From Warburgia ugandensis (lineage: Eukaryota; Streptophyta; Magnoliopsida; Canellales; Canellaceae), in NCBI GenBank assembly GCA_035236585.1, contig CP141139.1:33737217-33801216 (forward strand): a DNA stretch of 64,000 bases, in the 5' to 3' direction. The notes under the pieces were generated by a model. It was not told the DNA's origin. It made no database searches and saw only the letters and a list, made by a program, of their open reading frames with translations. This document shows, piece after piece, positions 28,400 to 42,000 of the stretch. The position numbers and the translations under genes are program-made. The first letter of the stretch is position 1. Each line of letters starts with the position of its first letter.

Positions 28400-29421
28400 A
28401 AAATTAAAGTTACTTAAGGGTGCATAGGTGGAACCATTTACAATGTGAGTAGCAACTTGTGCTGTAGCTTCTTCTGGGAACTTCTCGTGATACAATCCAC
28501 TGAATCTTCCAAAGGATGGCATGGTCAATGGGTTTCTAGCTTTCTTTCTTTATCAAGTAAGACATTATAGTTAGATAAGAGAATGTATATAACTACAGTA
28601 TAATTTGATAGGAATAAATTATCATAGATACTAACTTGATGCTCTTCTAAATGGGCATAGCGCAACCTAGAGAGGTGGTGCTACATATTAGTTTCATGCA
28701 TCTTTTTTCCTCTTGCACTCTTTGCACGCACATTTGTACATACATAATCAAGTGTAATAATTAGATGTTGCATATAATTAACTAAATGAAACATCATTTT
28801 AATACATACTTCAAATTCAGAGGGCGTTCGGTTCTTTACAAATGCATTCCACAAGTCTTGGTCAATGACGTCAGGATAAATGACAGTCACGTTTTACAAC
28901 CTTAATGGATCATTAACATTTGAAGCTATGTAATTGTGAACAAGGTAGTTCTTTTATTTTTTCAATTGCTCATAAGCTCCTTGCAAAGCGCACATCTTCC
29001 TATGCTCAAGTACTTTAAAGACAATTTCCAAAGTACAAAGAAAGCTACTATATTTGAAAATAAAAAAGGTATGTTATATAAATTACATAATACATATTGT
29101 CTTTGCCTATCTTCACCATCTCTCATACTGAATCTTTTATCAATTTGGAACATGTCTCTCTAATCACCAAATGTGAAAGGAACTATGCTTCTTACTGTGG
29201 AACAGAGAAAACTACTATAAAGAGGCTGCATTCTCACCTATTTCTTACCCCCTATTGTTGTATTGGATAGTTTCTTTAATTCCCTTTGACTTGCTCTTGA
29301 TAATCTTTTCCATTGTTGTTCACCTTTTACCCTTTCTCTTTTGACTACTGCTGATGTTGGCTTCTTATTCATGCTCTTGATTTTTTTTATATTCTTCATT
29401 TTGATGTTGTTCATGTTCCAT
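28400..29421 (-). pseudogene. CACTA TNPA/Transposase_24-like gene, 5' part
   Basis: A minus-strand ATG at 29421 opens a charged stretch (MEHEQHQNEEYKKNQ). The most telling part is 28890-28640: VIDQDLWNAFVKNRTPSEFEV, an intron-sized gap, then RAKSARGKKMH followed, across a stop, by LSRLRYAHLEEHQ. This matches the order known for plant Transposase_24 proteins: a W..FV..R...EF segment, a basic RAK..R run, then a G(Y/F)ARLEE motif. A later piece near 28520-28400 reads MPSFGRFSGLYHEKFPEEA. Transposase_24 proteins occur with TNP2 in CACTA elements, and a TNP2 gene lies on the same strand at 39076-45276. Stops and likely introns prevent a full reading. Confidence 0.55.
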
Positions 29422-30325
<904 letters not shown>

Positions 30326-30649
30326 TACCTAAAGGGAGAAAATTCCTATATGGATAGTAACGAAGAAGTTGGGGCACATTATCTTTTTCCCTATGGCTAC
30401 TCCACAAAAAGTTGAAAGTCTAGTAGGACTCAGGGGCTAAGGGTATGAAAATATTGCATTCATGATTTAAACATGTGTGTATGTGCACATGCACGCATAT
30501 ATAATCAAACAAGTTCATCCCCTATAATGCACCTATGTAGCTAAAATAGAAGAAAACTATTTTAAGACAGTTATCTCAATTAATCAGAGAAATACAATAT
30601 AAAGGAGGAATATGAATATAAGGGAAAAATAAGTAAAACCTAAGGTCCT

Positions 30650-30906
30650 AAGAAACCAATTGAATAACAGAAGGGGAGAGATAACAAAGGAGAAAGTAAA
30701 AGGAGGGGGTGGGGGTGTTTTGATTGTTGCCATATAGAAGGAGGAGGTAGGGTGAGGGTGAAGAGGAGGGCATGGGGAGGCGGAGGTTGTTGATGCATGG
30801 AGGAGATGGGTGGGTTTTGGCTATTACTATAGGTAGGAGGTAGGGGGAGGGTGAAGAGGATGGGTGGGGGAGGGAGAGGTCGTTAGGGTAGGGGGTTTAG
30901 TGGTCG
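30650..30906. other. G-rich, A/G-biased stretch, left of solo LTR D
   Basis: Plus strand is strongly purine-rich, with repeated GGAGGTAGGG(T)GAGGGTGAAGAGG phrases at about 30744 and 30836. The same character resumes at 33747-33820 on the other side of LTR D, so this was one stretch before D inserted. No coding sequence was recognised on either strand. Confidence 0.6.
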
Positions 30907-30911
30907 CATAG

Positions 30912-33741
30912 TGTGACGACCCGGGTTTTTTGGATGCATTTTTTATAATAAACAGTGAGATAGATCTCTATTTTAAAATAATTCATGCAAAAGAATGCAA
31001 CAAAAATTTTCCTTTCTAAGTAAAACTTTTGTGTAAAAATCTCGAGCATCATTAACAAATCACGATGAATGAATAATGCAAAGGCCATGGAAATTTTTGG
31101 AAAAACTTTGGCAAAACATATAAATGAATAACTACTAACCCCAATATTGTTAATCACAGCCCAAGTCACAGATCAACACTTATAACCAAGTTTACATCAA
31201 ATGCAAAAAGGGTTGCTATGAATCTTACCTGTGCTTTCTTGATTATGGCCCTAATGTTCTTTCCAATACTCCTTCTAGTTGTACTTTGTTTGATCTGGAA
31301 AAAATATGGATTGGGTTGAGTATTTATCATACTCTGTAGGTGATCTGATACTACTATTTGGAAAACAAGAGAGACAACATGCATAATGCAAAGAGCTTTT
31401 CCATGTAAAAGATCAGTGATTCCATTTTGTATAAACGTGCATATTTATGCATATAACATGAGCTCATTATTTCACTCATTGAATTCGTATGCAAATCACG
31501 TCATCTAAATATGACTAAAATCATAAGGTAGAAAGCAATAAATCCAAGTAATATGATCTCGATAATACATCAAGCCAACGAGTAAAATATAATAATCATG
31601 AAATTCTTAAAATAGTCATCATTTCAACAGATGCTAGTATCATGCACATGAATCTCTCGGCGTACACGTCACACCAACTGGTTACGAGTACTCGTATACG
31701 ACCATCTCAATGCTATATGCATATCAATTACACTGAAATCATAGGGTCATTATGCTCACACTCAGCATACAGCTGGAATCCACCATAGCCTCCATGGCGA
31801 CTATAGATGTCCCCAAAAGGGTGCCATGAACACCTTCAATGGTCGTCCCTGTTTACAATAGCAGTCAGGGAAGGGACAATGCCTTTTTGGCAGTGATATC
31901 ATCAACCCTTTGGTGGTAGAGGCCGGAAGGCCAACCCCGTACATAACAACCTCTTAGCATAGTGCCCACCAGGCTCAATAGTCCAAAAATATAAAAAATC
32001 ATGTCCTCTTTGGGTCCCTCACACTACTTGGCCCTCAAGGTTCATGTACTGGTATTATGAGATGATTTATATGACATGACAATACTCAATCTCACTCATC
32101 GAAATCATGCAATTTATGCATCTCTTTTTAATCATGCGTGCAATGCATAAAATCAGTTCATGCTAATATCTTATTCAAATCCATAAAACATGAAGACAAT
32201 TCCACATGTTGGTATAAGAACATTATATCTCGAAAACATACTAAACATGGTAATAAAGGCAAGTCCGAGTTTAAGATGCGTTTTAAAAACTTAGTAGTAT
32301 CAGACTACCTACAAATCAAGTATATTTGAAAATGCATTAAAACGTAGCAGTATCAGACTACCTACCTCGAGAATTATTACTTAGCTCATGCCTTTCCTCA
32401 GTTCAAACCCTAGAGGATCTTGGCGAAGTCCTGAAGCCCTGAGTGTCATTCAGACATAAGCTCCTAACATTAGTTCTCAATTCATAGGGCAACAGTTGGA
32501 TCTATATGATTTATGAGTATCTAGGGGTTGATCTATGACATTCTTGGTCTACGAATGTCCTAAGTCCTCTCTTAGATTTAGTCTTGAGGTCTGGCCATAG
32601 TTGACGTTATGGATTCATAAGATCTCAATGGTTTTTATGCTATATTCTCCCTAAATAGTCTCTTTCTCCTAAATATTATTGTATAATTGGGTCCGTGTCA
32701 AAAAATACCGATGCAACGGTCCTTTCGGATCGTCAATCGAAGTTATATAGCCTCCAAAATTGAATTTTAAAAGTCGCGTCTCGACGGACGATCCAGGACC
32801 GTCCATGTAGGGCCCGTGTTGCGGTTCCCAGGACGCGTGTGTGTCTTGATCGAGCCGCGACTGGGGTGACATGCTGTTGCATGCTCGAGCAACACGCCAC
32901 ATCGCGTGTCCCGGTCGACTTCCTGCGGACGCATCTCTACTGCGAGCGGGGTGCGTTTCGGTTCCTGGGACGCCCCGCGTGTCTCAGTCGGGTTGGAAAC
33001 GTCCTGTACGTTGCACGCATGCGATGCCCATCCCAGGGGGCGTGTCATGGGCACGCATTACACCCATGCATCCCCGGGACATGTCATCCTTGATGGGCTT
33101 GGTTCTAGGCTTGTTTTCCACGGGCATTTTCCAGCCGGGAAATGCCCAGATCTAGCCCAAAACCTGGCAGAAAAGAGTGAGGGAAGAGAGGAGAATGACG
33201 TGGGGAAGAGAGGCGTACCTGGGGAGCCCTCCATGCAATGCAATGAGGCCTTGAACTTGCCTCCAAACCCCTATTACAAGATCTGGTTTTGGGAGAAAAT
33301 TGGAGAGGAGAAGTGCAATTTGGGAAGAAGGGGTGGAGGGTATTTATAGAGGGAAGAAGGTGGTGCCCCTCAATGGCTGTGCCACCATTTTTCCCAACGC
33401 TTGCACTACTTGCGCGATAGCTGGGAGCAATGGCAGTGGGAAGGTTGGTGGAGAAGAAGAGGGGTGTCGTTATCAAAATGAGCCCCTGTGTTTTCGAACC
33501 ATTTTAACTTAAATGCAATTTACAAAACTACCTTCAAAATTCAAAAGCCAGTAACTTACTCATATGAACTCTGTTTTCAGCGTTCTTTGAGGCTTTGAAT
33601 TCTATTTTGAGTGTAGAGTCCAATGACACTAATTTTTCTCACAAATTCTTATCTTTTATATTTTTATTAATATTAAACATATATATTGACTTTCAAAGTT
33701 AACCACTTTTACAAAATAACTTCAAAATTTGAGGCATTACA
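30912..33741 (-). mobile_element. Solo LTR D, 2830 bp, TSD CATAG
   Basis: Plus-strand ends are TGTGACGACCC and AGGCATTACA. The 5-bp duplication CATAG flanks it at 30907-30911 and 33742-33746. No interior or second LTR is present, so the element collapsed to a single LTR by recombination between its LTRs. Orientation is inferred from similar LTR ends in A and B. It contains a CpG-dense block at about 32690-33130 and a short direct repeat of CAGTATCAGACTACCTAC near 32296 and 32348. Several overlapping open frames on both strands at 32669-33512 fall in the CpG-dense block and are not supported as genes. Confidence 0.88.
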
Positions 33742-33959
33742 CATAGGAAGGAGTGTGGTGGGGGGTTTTGTGGATGTTGTCAAGGTAGAGAGGGAGAGAG
33801 CAAGGAGGAGAGGATGTACCTTAACTGGCATGAACTTTTTTGACGGGATGCTACATAGTCAATCGACGGGGAGACTACAATGAGCCAACTATAGATGACA
33901 GAGTGTGAGAAGCAACTAGTGAGATTAATGAAATTTGATCGTGTATATTATTTGGACAT

Positions 33960-34312
33960 CTAAAGTCATTTAGAAACAAACAACTTTACAAACCTTTATT
34001 TCTAAGGTCGTTTCCATTAAAACATGTTTAGAGACAATTTTGTAAAGTTGTTTTATTCAAACCACTTTAAAAACATCATTCTCTAAAGCCATTTGTTTCA
34101 AATGGACTTTTTAAAGTTGTTTGAATAAAATGACTTTAGAAATTAGTGTTTTTAATAATACTTTTTTCCAAACTATTTTTATGTATGTTCTTTTAAAGTT
34201 GTTTTTTTTTCAAAATGATTTTTAAAACTGCATTTTCTAAAGTTGTTTCTCCTAAACAACTCTAAAAATGGAGATTTCTAAAGTTTTTTATTTTTTTATG
34301 ACTTTAGAAATT
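33960..34312. repeat. Short interspersed motif cluster (AAAGTCGTTT type), CACTA-like subterminal repeats
   Basis: Dozens of variants of TAAAGTTGTTT and its complement AAACAACTTTA, in both orientations, with ACTTTAGAAA units. This pattern resembles the transposase-binding subterminal repeats of CACTA elements. The cluster is interrupted by LINE RTE1 at 34313 and resumes at 37553. Confidence 0.55.
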
Positions 34313-34394
34313 CCCTCAAGCTACTTAAAACTACAGCAACCCAAACTATGACATGAATCGAATACAGACCCTCAAGTTAGGGCATTTCCCATAA

Positions 34395-34575
34395 GCGACG
34401 TGTTGCATCAAATCCCAGGTGCAATGAAAAATAGGCAAGGGTTGCTAGGGTGTTCTCCCAAAAGCGACACACTACATCAGATCTCGGGTGTAGTGAAAAA
34501 TGGGCAAGGGCTGCTAGAGCGTCTTCTCGGAAGTGACACGTTGCATCAGAACCCAGGTGCAGTGAAAAGTGGACA
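34395..34575 (+). repeat. 69-bp tandem repeats in RTE1 5' region
   Basis: Units start at 34395, 34464 and 34533 (last one partial), each with GCGACRYRYTRCATCA and a GTGCAGTGAAAAATGGGCAAGG core. RTE2 carries the same repeats at about 27830-28010. They lie just upstream of the endonuclease start and may be promoter repeats of the family. Confidence 0.85.
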
Positions 34576-34639
34576 TGATTTCATACCATGAAGGTCAAGA
34601 AAGGCGATAGTAAATAGGATATCTCCAAAACATAAGATT

Positions 34640-37275
34640 TGTATTTCCACATGGAATATAGGGACACTAACAGGTAAGAGTTTGGAGTTAGTAGACGCGC
34701 TGAAACGTAGAAGAGTCAACATCGCGTGTATTCAAGAAACCAAGTGGAAAGGGGCTAAAGCTAGAGAAATAGATGGGTATAAATTATGGTACGTAGGAAA
34801 GGAAAATAACAAAAATGGCATAGGAATAATAGTGGATAAGGAATTAAAGGATAAAATTGTGTACATTAAAAGAATTAGTGATAGAATTATAATAATAAAA
34901 CTTATTATAGGAGAGCAGATTATTAATGTTATAAGTGCATACGTACCATAAGTAGGGTTACAAGATATAATCAAGAGACAGTTTTGGGAAGATATGGAGA
35001 GAGTCATGCAAGAAATTCCCAACACTGAGGGGATATTTATAGGAGCAGACTTAAATGGCCATGTAGGGAAAGATAAGGAAGGATATGGTAGAAAATAGGT
35101 GAACGAAATGAGATGGGGGAGAATATCCTCAATTTTTCTTTGTCATATAACCTGTCCATTGCAATACACTTTTTAAGAAGAGGGATGAACATTTAATAAC
35201 CTTTAAAACTGGACTTCATAAAAGCCAAATAGACTTTTTTCTACTTAAGAATAATGAACGATCTATATGTAAGGATTGTAAGGTGATACCCGGTGAGAGT
35301 TTAACCTCACAACATAGGTTACTGGTTATGGATATCCATATCAAAAGATGGAGAAAAAGAACTGAACTTAATACACATCCAAAAACTAAGTGATGGAACT
35401 TAAAAAGAGAGAAAATAACCTCATTAAAAAAAAAGTTGATGGTAGAAGGAAATTGGAACTATGAAACAGAAGTAAATATCATGTGGACTAATATGGCTGA
35501 GTCCATTAAGAAAGTGGCAAAAGATGTATTAGGAGTATTTAAAGGTAAAAGGCTATTAGCAAAAGAAACATGGTGGTGGAGTGAAACAGTGCAAAAAGTT
35601 ATTAAAGAAAAACAGATGTGCTTTAAAGCATGGCAGAAGATTAGAAATAATGAAAACTATAAACAATATAAGAATGCTAAAAGGTTGCTAAGAGAATATT
35701 AAGTGAGGCTAAACTTAAAGCATATGATGAGCTCTACAATAGACTAGGAGCAAGAAAAGGTGAGAAAGATCTATTTAAACTTGCAAAAGTAAGAGAACAG
35801 ATGGGTAAGGACTTATATCATACATATATCATGTTAGGTGTATTAGAAGTGATGATCAAAGAGTATTAGTGAAAGATGATGAGATCAAACAAAGGTGGGA
35901 AACATACTTTCAAAAATTGTTAAATGACAATGGCTCTGAGAATATAGGGATTGAAAATACTATAAATCTAAATAACATTAGCTATTATAGATATGAGCGT
36001 AGGATTAGAATACCTGAAGTAAAAGAGGCCTTGAAAGAGATGAAATCAGGAAAGGCCATGGGGCCTGATGGTATACCAATAGAGGTTTGAAAGAATATGG
36101 GAGATATTGGGGTAGTTTGGTTGACTAGGTTGTTTAACACGATTATAAAATCAAAGAAAATGCTAGATGAGTGGAGGAAAAGCTCTATTGTACCAATTTA
36201 TAAGAATAAATGAGATATACAGAGCTGCACTAATTATCGAGGGATCAAACTTATGAGCCATACTATGAAACTTTTTAAAAGAGTGATTGAGAAGAGGCTA
36301 TGACATGAAACAAGTGTATCGGAGAACCAGTTTGGTTTCATTCCTGGGAGGTCTACCATGGAAGCTATTTTCTTACTAAGACAATTAGTATAAAAATATA
36401 GGGAGAGGAGGAAAGACCTCCAAAGGTCTTTATCGACTTAGAGAGAGCTTATGATAGAGTTCCTAGAGAGTTAATATGAAGGGTGTTGGGTGGTAAAGGG
36501 GTTTCTCAGGGATATAGAGACATAATTAAAGATATGTATGAGGGAGCGGTAACAAATGTTAAAACCACTAGTGGCGTGACTGGTGATTTTCATGTCACTA
36601 TAGGATTGCACCAAGGATTGGCATTGAGTCCATACCTTTCCACATTGGTTATGGATAAGCTAACAAAACATCTGCATGAGGAGATTCCTTGGTGCATGCT
36701 ATTTGCAGACGATATAGTCTTACTTGATGAGACAAGGGAGGGTGTAAACATAAGGCTAGAGTTATGGAGAGAAGCATTAGAATCTAAAGGATTTAAAATT
36801 AGCTGAACTAAGACAGAATATGTGGAATGTAATTTTAGCAAGGAGAGTAGGAGTAGAACACCAGTCAAGATTGATTACCAAGAAGTCCCCGTTAAAGACC
36901 ACTTTCGGTACTTAGGATCAATGATTCATGAGAGTGGAGAGATTGAGACAAAGGTTACCCAGAGAATCCAAGTAGGTTGGAACAAATGGAGATGTGCATC
37001 TGGAGTTTTGTGTGATTGACGGGTGCCACTCAAACTAAAAGGAAAATTCTATAGGATGGAAATAAGGCCGGCCATGCTCTATGGATTAGAGTGTTGGGCA
37101 GTTAAGGAACATCATACTCATAGGATGAGTGTTGTAGAAATGAGGATGTTGAGATGGATGAGTTGTAAGACAAGAAAGGATAGAATTAGAAATGAAAATA
37201 TTCGAGGAAATTTAGGAATAGCACTAATAGGTAACAAGATAAGGGAGACTAGACTTAAATGGTTTGGACATGTTT
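34640..37275 (+). pseudogene. RTE1 endonuclease-reverse transcriptase, broken by stops and frameshifts
   Basis: Endonuclease motifs come first (STWNIGTLTGKS, IACIQETKWKGAKAREIDG near 34730, GADLNGHVG near 35045, SQIDFFLL near 35225). The reverse transcriptase follows: GKAMGPDGIPIEV near 36055, NYRGIKLMSHTMK near 36235, QFGFIPGRSTMEA near 36330, [10 protein letters not shown] near 36605, and the catalytic box FADD at 36702-36713, intact here. The C-terminal domain is 36822-37275 (LGSMIHESGEIE, WNKWRCASGVLCD, LKWFGHV). Stops at 34949, 35095, 35701, 36088, 36804, 37018 and 37275 and several frameshifts make it inactive, though less decayed than RTE2. Single-ORF length (about 950-1000 codons) fits RTE. 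Confidence 0.88.
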
Positions 37276-37483
37276 AAAGGAGACCAACAACGGTACTGAT
37301 TAGAAGAAGTGAGGCAATACAAGTAGAAGATTCTAAAAGGGCAAGGGGAAGGCCCAAAAGAACATGGATAGAAGTGGTGAGGAAAGATTTAAAAACATTG
37401 GGACTAAATGAAACCATGATATTTAATAGAGTGGAATGGAGGAATAAGATTCATGTGGCCGACCCCTAATTGGGATAAGGTCT

Positions 37484-37489
37484 TGATGG

Positions 37490-37552
<63 letters not shown>
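37484..37552 (+). repeat. (GAT)n tail of RTE1
   Basis: About 20 GAT units after GGTCTTGATGGT, ending at the target duplication. This takes the place of poly(A) as the 3' end. The poly-His frame on the minus strand is an artefact. Confidence 0.93.
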
Positions 37553-37553
<1 letters not shown>

Positions 37554-37567
37554 TGACTTTAGAAATT

Positions 37568-38679
37568 AATGTTTTGTAATAATGTTCACAGTTCTTGGAA
37601 TGCATGCTAGCTCTAGGGTTTTTAACACAAAAGAAGAATGATTCCTAAACTCACTATCAATTGGAGACTGATTAGAGCTTCCAAATCTTTGTTGAGTTTT
37701 GATCATCGATCCAAAAACCACAGTGACATATCAGAACCACAATTCATAGTTAAACATCCACATGAGAAAAATTTTCAATCCTACAGCTGATCGAAAATCC
37801 AGTACCTATGTTTGAGTTCTGATCGTCGATTAAATTTTTTAATTTTTTTTCTAAATTAACATCCCGAGCAACTGATCTAGTAGGACAACTCAAAACATAA
37901 ATCTAGGTATATTAATTTCTTCATGCTTGTTCCAAGTTCATAGTACCATTTATTCAAATAAGAATCCCCTTCCTTACATTCTTCTTCATATAAATAGGTA
38001 TAAGATTTGTGGGGCAATATTGGTTTATGTAGATACAAACACAAGAACAAGAAAATCCATGTATTTTTCAATAACTCATTTATCATCCATTTCCTACAAA
38101 TATATATATATATATATATATGTATATCTCAAAAGTTACATATTATTGCATCTAATTCATACAAGCACATGATCAAATAGCTAAACTGAAACTATTACAT
38201 CATGATCTGGCCTCTTGGTCATTAACTCACACCACTCTCACTGTAACATAGATAGATGGTGAAGCTTCAAAGATCTCCTTGCCAACATGATGAATGCATA
38301 CTTCTCATCATCAAACCCTAAATTTGGACAAGAATCGCATGAAGTTGTCTCTTTCTCTAATATTGGGTGTTAGATTGAGAAGCAATTATTGTTTGCAAGA
38401 AAATCATACAAAATTAGCAGAATCACAATGATCTAACCAGTATCTTAACCCCATCATTTGCAATGACAAAACCCACTTCATCTACATGCATGTGACAAAA
38501 AGTTAGTAATAAGAAAAGTCTTGAGATGATAACAATAGGGTTTAGTATATTCTTACCATGTTTGTCATGGGACAAATATTCAAAATCTAAACAAGGGATG
38601 GCACAAGAGGAATAGAAACCAGAGGAAGAGGCTATCATCCCCCCATAAGATGAAGAACATTGATAGATGTAGGAAAAAA
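37568..38679. other. No gene assigned between repeat clusters
   Basis: Starts with cluster sequence and then holds AT-rich sequence without recognised motifs. A (TA)n tract lies at 38100-38121. A 71-codon minus-strand frame at 38423-38638 has no recognised family. It may be intergenic or 5' sequence of the CACTA element. Confidence 0.4.
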
Positions 38680-38805
38680 TGGGGCAACTTCGGTCTTTTT
38701 ATAAAAGGAAAAATGGCGACTTTAAAAATGTAAATTTAAAGTCATTTTTTACTAAATGACTTTAAAAGTATTTTTAAAGTTGTTTTTGAAAAAATGACTT
38801 TAAAA
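38680..38805. repeat. Subterminal-type motif cluster, second block
   Basis: Repeated AAATGACTTTAAAAG and TAAAGTCATTTTT units in both orientations, the same motif family as 33960-34312 and 45960-46385. It is followed by CACTACTACTGG at 38806, which looks like a CACTA end but points the wrong way for these repeats. Confidence 0.55.
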
Positions 38806-39075
38806 TCACTACTACTGGACATACAAACAAAATTCAACTTTCAATTCAAGCATTCTGTACATAACCCTATATACATAACAAGTACACATGTAAAGAACAT
38901 GCAAATCAAGTAATTTTCAAAAAACTCCTCAAATATCATCCTTCCTTTACGACAATATATATATATATATATATATGAATTAAAATTTTCACATCATAAT
39001 CCATCTCACTAGTACAAGCTAGTAGTGAGCTAATTATCTGGAACTATATATTAATGAATGAAAATCTAAGAATTG

Positions 39076-42000
39076 TCATATATTATTAGCAACCCAAGCA
39101 TTCTCACCAACTACATTGTTTGATAGAATTGTTTTGGTAATACAAAAAAAATCTATTGCAGAATTTCCTAAGTCGTGTTCATCATAAAAATCCCCTACAT
39201 AGGATGATAAAATAGCTGACCATCTTTTATAAAACCTATCTTGCACATAAAATACTTGTTTTGCTTGAGATGGCAAAACAAACTAATCATTTTTTATAAC
39301 CGATCTTATTGAGGTAAACCAATGTCAATTTAAGGGCATTAGTTTTGATGTTGTCTTTGCTATGTTTCACCCAATCACACTTAAATGTAACCACAATTCT
39401 ACAAGTATAATCAAGGACCATATCTCTCTTATAACCCTATAAAAGGTATCATTTGCCATTATTGGTCTATCATCCTTTAAATTGAAAAAGAATGTAGTAT
39501 TAACAACTAAGTCGACCCCACTATTCTATTGTGCTCTTAAGTTATCACAGTCTTTTGGGTGCAAGTGATAACCATTAATGACATATCTAGCATACTTTAT
39601 TACTTCTAGTTATGGTTCCATCATCATCCAACCTAAGGATTCAGATATACCATTGCCAGGAATGTGTGTGCACATATGTATTAAGTCAGATATGATTGTA
39701 GCATATAACTATAATATGTATATGTATGCACACACGATGCAATTTATTAGATGTAATTAATTAATTAATTTTACCTTCTGATAGAGCCAAAAAATGAAAG
39801 TGCAATAGTGCTCAAATTGCAGCCACTTTTGGGTACTTCACTTTGAGGACATCCATATGCTCACTACATATATATACAGATAAATTAATATATTAATGGA
39901 GAGTTCAATAAAGATATGAATAAATAATTATTTATTACAATGTTCTTGATCAATGTACTCAATGTATTACTGGATTTCATCAACATTATTTCCCTGCACA
40001 TAAAGGTGTGCCTGGTCCCATTCTTTATGGTCAATGGTCGATACACCACTAGTAGACAAAGGTTCACCGACCTTGGGATTCTAATGGAATCCACTCTTAA
40101 TAAGCACTTTGTACAAAACTCCACCGCTTCCTCTGTAATGTAACATTTGGCTATACACCCTTCTAGTAGATTATGATTTTCTATGTACCCTTTTAAAATT
40201 TTTATGTACCTTCCAAATAGGTATATCCATTACAAGTAAATCATCCCACAAAGTCTGACCTCATTGATGAGGTGCAGTGTTAAATGTACCATGATGTCAA
40301 AGAAGGATGACGAGAAGATTGTCTCAAGCTCACATAAAGTTGTCGCTAGATTTTTCTGGATTTCTTATAATTTTGAAACATCAACTACCTTCTTGCACAA
40401 AGAATTGAAGAAGTAGGAGAATTTTGTAATAGATCCTCTAACTTTGTCTAGCAGCACTGATCATATTACTATAGGGAAGAGTTGTTACACCAATGCATGA
40501 CAATCATGTGACTTCAACCCTAACATTTTTAGCTTTTCTATGGAGACAATGTTTCAAAAGTTTGAAGAGTACACATCTAGAACTTTGAGCTTGGATAGGG
40601 TTTTATACACTAGTCTTCTTTCCTCTATGACGACTATGTAATTTGCTTTAGGCAAATATGTTTATTGACTGCCCCTATTCTATGCATGCAACCTTCTCTT
40701 CAAACCCATTTCCATAAGATTCATTCGAGTTGCAAGTCCATCCATTATTTTCCCTGGCATGTCAAGCAAGGTAGCAGTCAAGCTTTGACAAACATTTTTC
40801 TCAATGTGCATGACATTAAGCACATGGTGCACATGAAGGGATTTCCAATGCATAGGCTTAAAGAATATTGACTTCTTCTTCCAACAACTTTTGGAGTTGC
40901 TTTCACCTACACATTTAGTTACTTTCTTCATTCCACACAAGACCATAAGGTTTTCAACCTATTCTAATACATGTCACTTAATCAACATCTTTGGAGGTGT
41001 CCTTATCTCTACATTATCATTAAATTTCCACTTCTTAAAATGGTAGGATGGCCTGTGTGCAACCATCTTCTATGGCCAAAGAATGACATTTTCCTCACAT
41101 GTTTAAGTCTTATGGCATATGTTTGGTCATTATAGATAGAACAAGTATAGTATGCCTTCATGGTGCATCCAGATAAATTACTATATGTAGGGAAGTCGCT
41201 TATTATCCAAAACAGTATATCCTTTAAGGTGAATGACTACACCCCATAACGTCTCAAGATCATAGATCAAGAGAGCCAAGTACACATCAATGTCATTCCT
41301 TGGTTGCTTCTTACCTAATATTAACATAGTTAACATCATGAACTTCCTTTTCATGTATAGAAATGATAGGAGGTTATAATAAACCAATATAACAAGCTAA
41401 CAACGATACCTGCTACTCATGATTCAAATACGATTAATTTTGTCTACGAATAATGAAAGTCATAAATTTTTAGATTCTTGTCCAAAATTAGGCCACAAGA
41501 AGTGTACGAGCTTTCATGATGGGCTAGCTATTGGATGGTGTGAAAAGCTATAAGTTACATTCCCCTTGGCATGCCATACTAATTCCTTCGTTGTTTCTTT
41601 ATCAAAGAACATTCATTTGAACATTGGAATATGTGACATCACGGGTTTTTCTAATGCCTTTTTACAAAATCTTTTGCAATTGTGGGGCCTTGAGTTTGAA
41701 ATTTTATTTAGAAACCAAATAGCGAAAAACATGTTTCATGAGAAGACCTTAAAAAAATCACAAGTGTAACAACCCGATAAACACAATGTATATGCAAAAA
41801 CAAAGGAGACTTTGTCTCCCTCCAAAATACACACATGTCTATTCAAAAATAAAAGAGACATTTTGTAGTGCCAAAAGGCTAGGAATTTAACCAACATCCT
41901 CAAAACCACTCCAATCATAGCCACATCACCATAAGTCCAATTTACATTCCCAATGTAAATATGAAGTTTATGTAGTTTCAAATCCAAAAGGAATACAGAG

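Larger units (their letters stand above)
34313..37552 (+). mobile_element. RTE1: RTE-clade LINE, near full length, (GAT)n tail, 15-bp TSD
   Basis: 3.24 kb from CCCTCAAGCTA to a ~60 bp GAT tail. It is flanked by identical ATGACTTTAGAAATT at 34298-34312 and 37553-37567. Because that phrase also occurs in the surrounding repeat cluster (34133), the duplication could partly be chance, but the flanks rejoin into a normal cluster sequence. It has a single coding region and no poly(A), typical of RTE. It pairs with RTE2 in the window. Confidence 0.88.

Noticed and set aside
32669..33512. Cluster of overlapping open frames on both strands, up to 147 codons
   Set aside because: They lie in the CpG-dense part of solo LTR D. 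GC-rich sequence has few stops, no known family is visible and both strands are equally open.
38806..38820. CACTACTACTGG as a CACTA element terminus
   Set aside because: The subterminal-type repeats lie on its outer (left) side instead of inside, and no matching inverted end or 3-bp duplication was found.
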